The notes under the pieces were generated by a model that was given only the letters and a program-made list of their open reading frames with translations, was not told the DNA's origin and did not search any database. Of a stretch of 64,000 bases of DNA, positions 34,961-42,848 are shown piece by piece (positions within the stretch are counted from its first letter, which is position 1; every line of letters begins with the position of its first letter). The stretch comes from Streptomyces sp. NRRL S-646 (lineage in GTDB: Bacteria > Actinomycetota > Actinomycetes > Streptomycetales > Streptomycetaceae). The stretch is taken from assembly GCF_000720765.1 (NCBI RefSeq), contig NZ_JODC01000002.1, positions 310,001 through 374,000 on the forward strand, in the 5' to 3' direction. The position numbers and the translations under genes are program-made.

Positions 34961-36943
34961 ATGCCGAGAGTCAAGGTCAGCGTCGTCGTGCCCGTATACA
35001 ACACCGGGAAGTACGTCGACGAATGTGCGCCGTCGCTGCTGAGGCAGTCGCTGCCCGCCGACGAGTACGAGGTCATCTACGTCGACGACGGTTCGACGGA
35101 CGACACCCTGGCCCGTCTGGAGAAGATCGCGGCGGAGTACCCGAACGTGCAGGTGCACACCCGCCCCAACTCGGGCTGGCCGGGCGCACCGCGCAACCTG
35201 GGCATGAGTCATGCCCGGGGCGAGTACATCCAGTTCGTCGACCACGACGACACCCTCGGCCCCGAGGCGCTGGAGCGGCTGTACGAGTTCGCCAGGCGCA
35301 ACGACGCCGACGTGGTGCTCGGCAAGATGTCCAGCACCATGGTCCGGCCCCGACGGCTGTTCCGGCACACGGTGGACGCCTGCACCATCGAGAACGACGA
35401 GCTCATGCAGAGCATGTCGCCGCACAAGATGTTCCGGCGCGCCTTCGTCGAGGAGCACGGCCTGCGCTTCCCCGAGGGCCCCTGGATCCTGGAGGACCTG
35501 CTCTTTGTCAGCGCCGCCTACCTCAAGGCGGAGCGGATCTCGATCCTTGCCGACTACCCCTGCTACTACTGGATGAAGCGGGCCGACGGCGGCAACAACA
35601 CCCAGCACCGGTTCAGCTCCCGGCACGGCTTCTGGCGCAATTGCCGCACCGTCGTCCGCCAGATCAAGGACGGCACCGAGGCCTCCGACGACATCGACGC
35701 TCTGCAGAACCGCCTCCTGCACCGCCTCTACCACGTCGAGATCCTCTCCCGCACCCGCGAGCCCGAGATCCTCCGCGAGGACCCGGGCGAGCAGAAGGAG
35801 CGCTTCGAGGCCGCGCGCGAACTGGCGCTGACGGAGTTCCCGGCGGCCGTACGCGAAGGCCTGCCCGCCGTGTCCCGGCTACGCGCCGAACTCCTCGAAC
35901 GCGGCGACTTCGACGGCGCGTCGGTTCTCGCCGAGCGCGTCCGCGAGGTGAAGGCCCGCAGCGAGGTCGGCGGAGTGCGCTGGGAGGACGGTCGGCTGGT
36001 TGCCGACGTCACCCTCGACCTGCTGCGCGGTGGCGGCGAACCGCTGGCCCTGGTCGAGCGGGACGGTAAGCATTGGCTGGACCCCGAGCTGCTGGCGGGC
36101 GTGCCCGGCGCGGAGGACGGCTGGGACGTCCGCGACCCGTTCCGGCTGGCGTACGCGGAACTGGTGGTCAAGGACCGGGACCGTGAGGACTGGTGGTACC
36201 CCGAGGGCGACCTGGAGGTGCGGCTGGAGCCGCTCGGCGAGGGCCGCTCACGGCTGGTCGCCTCGGGACGGCTGATCCTCGATCCCGAGCGGCTGGCCGG
36301 CGGCCGTCCGCTGGAGCGCGGGGTGCACGACGTGTGGGCGTACGTCCAACTCCTCGGCGTGGACCGGATGGTCCGCGTCACCGGCGACGGCACCCCGGGC
36401 ACCCCGGCCACGAACCCGGCGTTGACCGGCGGCCGGCTTGCGCTCCCGTACTGGACGGCCGGCGGCCAGCTCGCCCTCGACGTGGACCAGCGCCAGCGCA
36501 GGCTCGGCCCCGACACGGCCGGCGCCGCCGCGGCGAACACAGCACGCGGCAGACGTTCGCTCCCACTGCCGTACGTGGCGGCGGGGGCAGGCCGAGCCCC
36601 GGCTCGCATCAAGGTCACGGTCTCTGCCCTGACGCTGGACGCCGAACTGATCCCCGCCCTCGACGGCACGACGATCCAACTCCACCTCCCACCCCGTCTC
36701 AAACTCCTCGACGGCCGCCACCCGGTCACCTTCCCGAAGACGGACACCCCGGTCGCACACGCCGTCGTCCGCGACTCAGCCCTGCTCCGTCTGGAGGGCC
36801 CGGCGTACGAGCCCGGTACCGGGCGCCGACTCCTCGACTCGGTCGCGGACAACGGGCAAGTACGGCGGATTCGGCGGCGGTTGGGCCGCCGGCCGCTCCG
36901 CGGCGCTGACCACGACCTCGCCGGGGGGACGGACGAGGGGTGA
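34961..36943 (+). CDS. Glycosyltransferase family 2 with C-terminal accessory domain
   Basis: 660 residues. Residues 1-~240 are a GT-A fold: VKVSVVVPVYNTGKYVDEC, DDGSTDD at 42-48, ARGEYIQFVDHDDT with the DxD-like DHDD at 94-97, and EDLLF as the catalytic-region acid. Residues ~330-640 are beta-rich repeats without clear motifs, resembling the Ig-like C-terminal parts of polyol-phosphate (teichoic acid) glycosyltransferases. It probably glycosylates a wall polymer. Stand-alone gene after the pyc terminator. Confidence 0.82.
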   Translation: MPRVKVSVVVPVYNTGKYVDECAPSLLRQSLPADEYEVIYVDDGSTDDTLARLEKIAAEYPNVQVHTRPNSGWPGAPRNLGMSHARGEYIQFVDHDDTLGPEALERLYEFARRNDADVVLGKMSSTMVRPRRLFRHTVDACTIENDELMQSMSPHKMFRRAFVEEHGLRFPEGPWILEDLLFVSAAYLKAERISILADYPCYYWMKRADGGNNTQHRFSSRHGFWRNCRTVVRQIKDGTEASDDIDALQNRLLHRLYHVEILSRTREPEILREDPGEQKERFEAARELALTEFPAAVREGLPAVSRLRAELLERGDFDGASVLAERVREVKARSEVGGVRWEDGRLVADVTLDLLRGGGEPLALVERDGKHWLDPELLAGVPGAEDGWDVRDPFRLAYAELVVKDRDREDWWYPEGDLEVRLEPLGEGRSRLVASGRLILDPERLAGGRPLERGVHDVWAYVQLLGVDRMVRVTGDGTPGTPATNPALTGGRLALPYWTAGGQLALDVDQRQRRLGPDTAGAAAANTARGRRSLPLPYVAAGAGRAPARIKVTVSALTLDAELIPALDGTTIQLHLPPRLKLLDGRHPVTFPKTDTPVAHAVVRDSALLRLEGPAYEPGTGRRLLDSVADNGQVRRIRRRLGRRPLRGADHDLAGGTDEG

Positions 36944-36992
36944 CACTCCGATCGGACGCCCAGCGAGGCCCATGTCCATGCCGATACGGGTT

Positions 36993-37206
36993 TCACCGGG
37001 CGCCCGGTGGGACGAGCCTGAAGAAGAGCCGCGCCCCGGCCCGTTGGGCGGACTGGCGCAGGCGGGGGGCGGGGGACTGGGCCGCAGCCGGCACCGGGGC
37101 GCCGCCCAGGCGGGGGAACAGGGCTTCGGCGTTGGTGCGGTTGACGGCCGTCAACATGCCGGGATCGACGCCGGTGTCCAGGCCGTTGGCGAAGTAGCGA
37201 TGTTGT
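36993..37206 (-). pseudogene. Amidohydrolase C-terminal fragment
   Basis: On the minus strand the frame RYFANGLDTGVDPGMLTAV, then NRTNAEALFPRLG resembles the last helix region of amidohydrolase-2 type metal-dependent hydrolases (ACMSD-like), which end in N-A-LFPRL. It continues into a Pro/Arg-rich tail and stops at 36993. The rest of the enzyme is missing; immediately upstream on the same strand is the start of an mhpD-like gene in another frame. Family assignment is tentative. Confidence 0.4.
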
Positions 37207-37342
37207 CCCGCTGGACGGCGTAGGCGTCGGCCGGATCCATGCCCGGCAGCAGGGCCGACAGCGGCTCGAACGGGGTGGCGTGCTGCTCGGCCGTGCGCAG
37301 CAGCCGTGCCGCCTCCGCGCGTTGCCCGTCGGTCAGGGGCAT
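37200..37342 (-). pseudogene. 2-keto-4-pentenoate hydratase (MhpD-like), 5' fragment
   Basis: From ATG 37342 the frame reads MPLTDGQRAEAARLLRTAE and PLSALLPGMDPADAYAVQRDNIA, the characteristic first ~50 residues of MhpD/oxalocrotonate decarboxylase family proteins. It then leaves the family sequence at the junction with the amidohydrolase fragment. A deletion joined the two genes. The intact enzyme would hydrate 2-hydroxypentadienoate after meta-cleavage of an aromatic ring. Confidence 0.6.
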
Positions 37343-37772
37343 TCCGTGCTCCTTGCCGCCATGCGGGCGGCCGCGCCGTGGACCAGCTGCGCGTGCAGCT
37401 CGAACATCGCCGTCAGGTCGACGGCGTCGCCGTCGATCTCCCGGTGCACGAACAGCCCGTCGGCCCCGGCGACGGCATGGGTGGTGAGGGTGCGTACGGC
37501 GGCCTCGTCCAGCTCCGGGAACAGCTCACCGATCGCTTCGGCCGGCTTCTGGCCGGCGATGTCCCGCACCTGCAGGAACACCGTCCGGCCCCGTGGCTCG
37601 GTGTGCTGCCGCTCCAGGGCGAGCATCAGGCCTTCTCCGCGTCCGGCAGCTCGACCGCCGCGAGCGGGCTCTCGAAGCTGCGCTCGATGACCGCGGCGAT
37701 CAGGTCGTCCTTGTCCTTGAACGACTCCACCCCGTTCGCCCGTTTCTTGCGCGTGCTCTGCGGCCTGGTCAT
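37333..37772 (-). pseudogene. TetR family regulator lacking its HTH domain and frameshifted
   Basis: The frame opens at 37772 (MTRPQSTRKKR) and jumps straight to ANGVESFKDKDDLIAAVIERSF, the segment that normally follows the recognition helix. About 35 residues of the HTH are missing. After ELPDAEKA it stops at 37626, where a second frame begins (TGATG overlap) and supplies the C-terminal ligand-binding part (TVFLQVRDIAGQKPAEAIGE to 37333). The original gene was probably the local repressor of the divergent ring-cleavage operon. Confidence 0.62.
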
Positions 37773-37830
37773 CGGATGCGCCCTTTCCGCCGTATCCGGC
37801 ACTTGACCGCCTCCGGTACCCATCTTACCG

Positions 37831-37860
37831 TAGCGACTACTCCAATTGGAGTGAACGCTA
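37831..37860. promoter_or_regulatory. 30-bp palindromic operator upstream of ring-cleavage genes
   Basis: A perfect 14-bp palindrome ACTCCAATTGGAGT (37839-37852) is flanked by TAGCG (37831-37835) and CGCTA (37856-37860), giving a two-tier symmetric site. It lies between the broken TetR gene and the monooxygenase start. This is a textbook TetR operator layout; the cognate repressor is no longer intact here. Confidence 0.7.
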
Positions 37861-37911
37861 CATCAACGCGTTACCGACACATCGCAACAGGGACGACAGT
37901 GAGGCGGTCCG

Positions 37912-39095
37912 GTGAGCGGGATCGGAGCTCAGGACAGAGCTGGAGCCGAGGACAGCGCCTACGACGTGGCGGTGATCGGCTACGGACCCACGGGTGTCAC
38001 CGCGGCGAACCTGCTGGGAGCGATGGGCCTCAGGGCCGTCGTGCTGGAACGCGACGCGGAGGTGTTCTCCCGGGCCCGAGCCATCTCCACCGACGAGGAG
38101 GTCGTACGGATCTGGCAGCGCATCGGCCTGGCCGAGCGGCTCAAGCAGGACATGCTGGCCGAGCGCCCGCTCGACGTCGTCGACGCGAACGGCCGCCCCT
38201 TCCTCAGCGCCCACCCCACCCCGCGCAGTCACGGCCATCCGCCGCAGATGTTCATCTACCAGCCGGCCCTGGAGCAGGTCCTGCGTGACGGCGTCGACCG
38301 CTACCCGAATGTGGAGGTGCGGCTGCGCCACGAGTGTCTGCGGCTGCAGCAGGATGCGGACGGTGTCGAGCTGACGGTGGCCGGCACGGCAGATGATTCC
38401 GTACGCCGCCTGCGCGCCTCCTACGTCATCGCGGCCGACGGCGGCTCCAGCCTCACCCGCGGCCGGCTCAACGTCGGCTACGAGGGCCGCACGTTCGAGG
38501 ACCGCTGGGTGGGCGTCGACACCAAGATGCTCAAGCCGTGGCCGGACCACGACCGGCTGCGCTTCCGCTGCGACCCGGCCCGCCCGGCCGTGGACTGCCC
38601 GACCCCGCTCGGCCATCACCGCTGGGAGTTCCCGATCCTGCCGGGCGACGACGAGAGGTACCTGACCACCCACGAGGCGATCCGCTCGATGCTGGCCCGG
38701 TACGGGATCGGCCGGGACCGGATCGAGATCCTGCGGGTCACCGTCTACAGCCACCACGTCCGCTTCGCCGCCCGTTTCCGGGTGGGCAGAGTGTTCTTGG
38801 CCGGTGACGCCGCGCACGCCATGCCGCCGTGGATCGGCCAGGGCATGGCCGCAGGCGTGCGGGACGCGGCCAACCTGTGCTGGAAGCTCGACGGCGTGCT
38901 GCGCTGCGAACTGCCCGAGTCGGTGCTCGACAGCTACGAGGACGAGCGTAAGCCGCACGTCAAGGAGGTCACCAAGCGGGCGGTGTTCGTCGGGCGGATC
39001 ATCACCGAACGGCACCGCGTGGTCATTCGGATCCGGAACCCCGCCCTGCGCGCCCTCGGCCGTGTACCGGGCTTCGGCGGCTGGCTGCAGGACAG
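37912..39095 (+). pseudogene. FAD monooxygenase (MhpA-like aromatic hydroxylase), 3'-truncated
   Basis: From GTG 37912 about 394 residues follow the MhpA/PheA pattern: VAVIGYGPTGVTAANLLG (FAD), RARAISTDEEVVRIWQ, YVIAADGGSSLTR, and GRVFLAGDAAHAMPPWIGQGMAAGVRDAANLCWKL. After GGWLQD (about 39090) the frame leaves the family sequence and continues out of frame through the next gene to a stop near 39522. Normal members have about 150 more residues with a thioredoxin-like domain. A deletion has fused it to the next gene. Such enzymes hydroxylate phenolic acids before ring cleavage. Confidence 0.7.
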
Positions 39096-39890
39096 GAAAT
39101 CTTCGTCGCCGAGACCGGCGACGGCCCGCCCGTGCTGCTCCTGCACGGCGGCGGCCCCGGCGCCTCCGGTGTCTCCAACTACGCCCGCAATATCGGCGAG
39201 TTGGCCAAGGAGTACCGGGTCATCGTGCCCGACATGCCCGGTTACGGACGCAGCACCAAGGGCATCGACGTCGCCGACCCGTTCGGGAGCGTCGCCGATT
39301 CCATCCGCGGTCTGCTCGACCGACTCGGCCTGGACAAGGCCCACTTGGTCGGCAACTCCCTCGGCGGTGCCTGTGCGCTGCGCATCGCCCTGGACACCCC
39401 CGACCGGGTCGACCGCATGCTCCTCATGGGCCCCGGCGGCATCGGTGCCAGCCGCGCCCTGCCCACTCCAGGCCTCAACAGCCTGCTCAACTACTACACA
39501 GGGGACGGCCCTTCACGGCTGAAGCTGGAGAAGTTCATCCGCAACTACCTGGTCTTCAACGCCGCCGACGTGCCGGACAGCGTCATCGACCTGCGCTACC
39601 AGGACAGCATCGCCCCCGAGGTCGTCGCGGCCCCTCCGCTGCGGCGCCCGAAGTCGCTGCGCGCCCTGTGGAAGATGGACTTCACGCGCGACGCCCGCCT
39701 CCCCGTGCCCACCCTGGTGCTGTGGGGTGCCGCGGACAAGGTCAACCGGCCGAGCGGCGGGCGGATGCTGGCCGACCGCATGCCCGACTGCGACCTGTAC
39801 ATGGTCGCCAACACCGGCCACTGGGTCCAGTTCGAACGCGCCGACCTCTTCAACCGGCTGTGCGCCGACTTCCTGGCGGGCCGGCGATGA
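39096..39890 (+). pseudogene. Alpha/beta hydrolase (MhpC-like C-C bond hydrolase), start codon lost
   Basis: Family sequence begins at the deletion junction (AGQEIFVAETGDGPPVLLLHGGGPGAS) and runs intact to the stop at 39890. Motifs: HGGGPG oxyanion region, nucleophile elbow GNSLGGA, acid in LWGAADKVN and terminal His in ANTGHWVQFE. The expected ~10-20 N-terminal residues and start are missing; GTG 39132 could initiate a shortened protein lacking the first strand. It would hydrolyse the ring-fission product. The stop overlaps the next start (ATGA), a relic of the old operon. Confidence 0.65.
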
Positions 39891-40903
39891 ACGGCGCCCC
39901 GGGAACGCCGTCCGTGTTCGGCGCGGTTCACCTCGGCCACCTCGTCATCGGGACCAACCGCTTCACCGACTGGCGCCGCTTCGGTACCGATGCCATCGGC
40001 ATGCATCACGACGCCGTCTCCCGCGATGTGATGCGCTTCCGGCTCGACGACCAGGAGTGCCGTTTCCTGCTGCGGCGCGGGCCGGCCGAGGACGTCGTGG
40101 CCACCGGCTGGCACCTCGACGACCACACCACCTTCGAACAGATCGAGGCCCGGGTACGGGCCCACGGTGTGCCCGTCGTCGAGGGCACCGCCGAGGAAGC
40201 GGAACTGCGCGGCGTCGAACGTCTGCTGCGCTTCCCCGGACCCAAGGGCATCACCCAGGAGATCTACACCACCCCGGTGAAGTCGGCGGAGCCGCTGCGG
40301 ATGCTCGCCTCCGGCTTCGTCACCGGCGACTCCGGCATGGGGCACATCGCGATCACGTCCACCAGGCCGACGCAGCTCCGCGGCTACTTCAACACCGTCT
40401 TCGACGCCCGACTGACCGACTACATCGACGAGACCATCAGCGGCGTCAAGCTCAAGATCCGCTTCCTGCGCGTCAACGAACGTCACCACTCCATCGCCGT
40501 CGCCGCCGTCCGCGGCCTGCCGATCGATCCGGTCCGCGCCCGCGTCCAGCACCTCAACATCGAAGTGGCCAGGCTCGACGACGTCGCCCGCAGCTACCAA
40601 CGGGTGTGCGAACTCGGCTTCGACATGGCCCAGTCGGTGGGACAGCACACCAACGACAGGGAGCTGTCCTACTACGCCCGCACCCCCTCGGGCTTCGAGT
40701 GGGAGGTCGGCTGGAACCCCGTCGTCATCGACGAGACCACCTGGCAGCCCACCACCCACCACGGCATCAGCATCTGGGGCCACACCCCCGTCGGCCGGAC
40801 CATCGTCGACAAACTCGACCAGTTCCGCCTCGGCGCCCGCTCCCTCACCCGGCCGGAGGCCACTGTTCCGGCCCTCAGCGGCGCCTGCATCCGGGACGAC
40901 TGA
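39887..40903 (+). CDS. Extradiol ring-cleavage dioxygenase (VOC family)
   Basis: 338 residues with two vicinal-oxygen-chelate modules. The iron ligands typical of type I extradiol dioxygenases can be placed: His in GHIAITS (~165), His in VQHLNIEV (~224) and Glu in SGFEWEVGW (~280). The N-terminal module starts FGAVHLGHLVIGT. It would cleave a catechol formed by the upstream hydroxylase. It looks intact although the two genes before it are damaged and overlaps the hydrolase stop by ATGA. Confidence 0.8.
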   Translation: MNGAPGTPSVFGAVHLGHLVIGTNRFTDWRRFGTDAIGMHHDAVSRDVMRFRLDDQECRFLLRRGPAEDVVATGWHLDDHTTFEQIEARVRAHGVPVVEGTAEEAELRGVERLLRFPGPKGITQEIYTTPVKSAEPLRMLASGFVTGDSGMGHIAITSTRPTQLRGYFNTVFDARLTDYIDETISGVKLKIRFLRVNERHHSIAVAAVRGLPIDPVRARVQHLNIEVARLDDVARSYQRVCELGFDMAQSVGQHTNDRELSYYARTPSGFEWEVGWNPVVIDETTWQPTTHHGISIWGHTPVGRTIVDKLDQFRLGARSLTRPEATVPALSGACIRDD

Positions 40904-40923
40904 CCCTGCGCGGTCGGGCCGGA

Positions 40924-41895
40924 CTACCCGAGCCAGGCCTTGACCTTGTCGGGGTTCGCCTCGATCCACTTCTTCGCCGCCGCCTCCGGCGTCATCCTGT
41001 CCACGGCGATGTACTTGGCCACGGTGTTCTGGTCGGCGTTGCTCCACCTGAAGTTCTTCACCAGGTCATAGGCCGGGCTGCCGGACTTGGCGAACCTCGT
41101 GCTGACGATCTTGTCGAGGTCGAACACGGGGTAGTCGCAGGCGACCTTCGCCGGATCGGCGTCACAACCCGCAGTGTGCTTGGGCAGCTTGACGTGGACC
41201 AGCGGCACCTCCGAGAAGAACCACTGCGGCTCGTAGAAGTAGCCGATCACCCACTGCTTGTTCTTCTCGGCGGTGCGGAAGGCCTGGATGAGCGCGGTCT
41301 CGCTGCCCGCGTACACCACCTTGAAGTTCAGCTTCAGGTTCGTCACCAGTGCCGCGTCGTTGGTCTGGTACGAGGCGTCGCCGTCCAGCAGCTGGCCCTT
41401 GCCGCCCGACTCTGAGGTCCTGAAGTGGGCCGCGTACTTGTTGAGGTTCTTCCAGTCGACGATGTCCGGGTGCGCCTTGGCCAGCCATGGCGGGATGTAC
41501 CAGCCGATGACGCCCTTGTTGCCGGTCGGGCCGAGGTCGACGGCGGTCTTCTGCTGGGTGATGTACTTCTTCTCCAGGTCCGGGTGGCCCCAGTTCTCCA
41601 GGATGGCGTCGACCTCACCCGTCTCGAACCCCTGCCAGCCGATCTCCGCCTTGAGGTCCTTCTTCTCGACCTTGCAGCCCAGATTGTGCTCGGCCACATA
41701 GCCGACGACCGCCGCATCGGCCTCGTAGCCCACCCAGGGGTTGACCGCGAGGTTGAACGTGCCGCACTTGCCCGAACTGCTGCCCGCGCCGGCCGTGCTG
41801 TCACCGACCTTCACGCCGCCGCAAGCTGTGAGGGTGAGGCCTAGCACTGCCATGCCCGCCGAGCCGGCGCGCCAGTGTCGTGTTCTCTTTGCCAT
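40924..41895 (-). CDS. Betaine/choline-type ABC transporter substrate-binding lipoprotein, copy A
   Basis: 323 residues from ATG 41895. A lipoprotein signal ends in LGLTLTACGG with lipidated C25. The mature part is an OpuAC/ProX-type binding protein: NPWVGYEADAAVVGYVAEHNLG, ENWGHPDLEKKYI, TGNKGVIGWYIPPWLAK, AEKNKQWVIGYFYEPQWFF. These carry tryptophans and tyrosines that could form the aromatic cage for quaternary amines. It is a close paralogue of the protein at 60240-61202 but stands at the end of a sulfatase operon without its own permease, so it probably feeds the transporter at 57138-60226. Confidence 0.87.
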   Translation of the reverse strand: MAKRTRHWRAGSAGMAVLGLTLTACGGVKVGDSTAGAGSSSGKCGTFNLAVNPWVGYEADAAVVGYVAEHNLGCKVEKKDLKAEIGWQGFETGEVDAILENWGHPDLEKKYITQQKTAVDLGPTGNKGVIGWYIPPWLAKAHPDIVDWKNLNKYAAHFRTSESGGKGQLLDGDASYQTNDAALVTNLKLNFKVVYAGSETALIQAFRTAEKNKQWVIGYFYEPQWFFSEVPLVHVKLPKHTAGCDADPAKVACDYPVFDLDKIVSTRFAKSGSPAYDLVKNFRWSNADQNTVAKYIAVDRMTPEAAAKKWIEANPDKVKAWLG

Positions 41896-41957
41896 GGTCC
41901 TGCTCCTTGTACGGCGATGCGTCGCGCCGTTGTCCGAGGGATGAAGTCGATGAGTGA

Positions 41958-42848
41958 TCAGGCCGTGCCCAGAGCGCACCGGAAGCCCACGTTGCCGGTC
42001 GCCGAGTCCGGGGGAAGGCCCTGCCGCGCGGCGACCCGGTAGCGGCGGCAGTACGAGGCGTGGCACAGATAGGAGCCGCCCTTGGTGACCCGCAGCTGTC
42101 CGTCCCGGGAGGGGGAGAACGGGTCCTCGCACCACTCCCATACGTTGCCCGTGGCGTTGTACAGGCCGAAGCCGCCCGGTTCGAAGGCGTTGACCGGGCA
42201 GGTGCCGTACCAGCCGTCGGCTGTCGGATGCCGCTCGGGAAAGGCGCCGTGCCAGACGTTCATCCGGGGGCGACCGCCCGGTTCCAGCTCGTCGCCCCAG
42301 GGGAACACCTTGCCGTGCAGGCCGCCCCGGGCGGCGCGCTCCCACTCCGCCTCGGTGGGCAGGCGCTTGCCGGCCCAGTCGCAGTAGGCGCGGGCGTCGT
42401 CCCAGTCGACGTGCACGACCGGATGATCCGCCCGGTCCTCCCACGTGGAGTGCGGCCCGTCTGGATGCCGCCAGTCGGCACCCTCGACCTGCCGCCACCA
42501 GGGCGCGCCCACCACTGCACGGGTCGGCGGGAAGTCGTCGGGCAGCAGACCGGCGAAGACGAAGGACCAGCCGATCCGCTCCGCGCCGGACCGGTACCCG
42601 GTCTCGGCGGCGAAGCGCGAGAACTGTGCGTTCGACACCGTGCAGGCGTCCATCCGGAAGGCATCGACGGAGACCGTGCGCACCGGGCCCTCGCCGTCGG
42701 CGGGGTAGGCGAGCGCGTCCTCGCTGCCCATCAGGAACTCGCCGGCGGGCACGGCCACCATGCCCTCGGTGCTCGCCCGGTGCAGGGCGGCCGACCGTGG
42801 CGAGGGCCGGTCCGCCGCGCGGCCGCCGGACGGCGTACAGCAGCTCAC
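41958..42848 (-). CDS. Formylglycine-generating enzyme (sulfatase activator)
   Basis: 296 residues from GTG 42848, which overlaps the sulfatase stop (GTGA). Family motifs: VAVPAGEFLMGS, RTVSVDAFRMDACTVSNAQF, VVHVDWDDARAYCDWAGKRLPTEAEWE, TGNVWEWCEDPF, and the active-site GGSYLCHASYCRRYR with C262 and C267 equivalent to the copper-binding cysteine pair of known FGEs. It oxidises the CSPTR cysteine of the upstream sulfatase to formylglycine. The early SCCTPS motif is common to this subgroup. Confidence 0.9.
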   Translation of the reverse strand: MSCCTPSGGRAADRPSPRSAALHRASTEGMVAVPAGEFLMGSEDALAYPADGEGPVRTVSVDAFRMDACTVSNAQFSRFAAETGYRSGAERIGWSFVFAGLLPDDFPPTRAVVGAPWWRQVEGADWRHPDGPHSTWEDRADHPVVHVDWDDARAYCDWAGKRLPTEAEWERAARGGLHGKVFPWGDELEPGGRPRMNVWHGAFPERHPTADGWYGTCPVNAFEPGGFGLYNATGNVWEWCEDPFSPSRDGQLRVTKGGSYLCHASYCRRYRVAARQGLPPDSATGNVGFRCALGTA

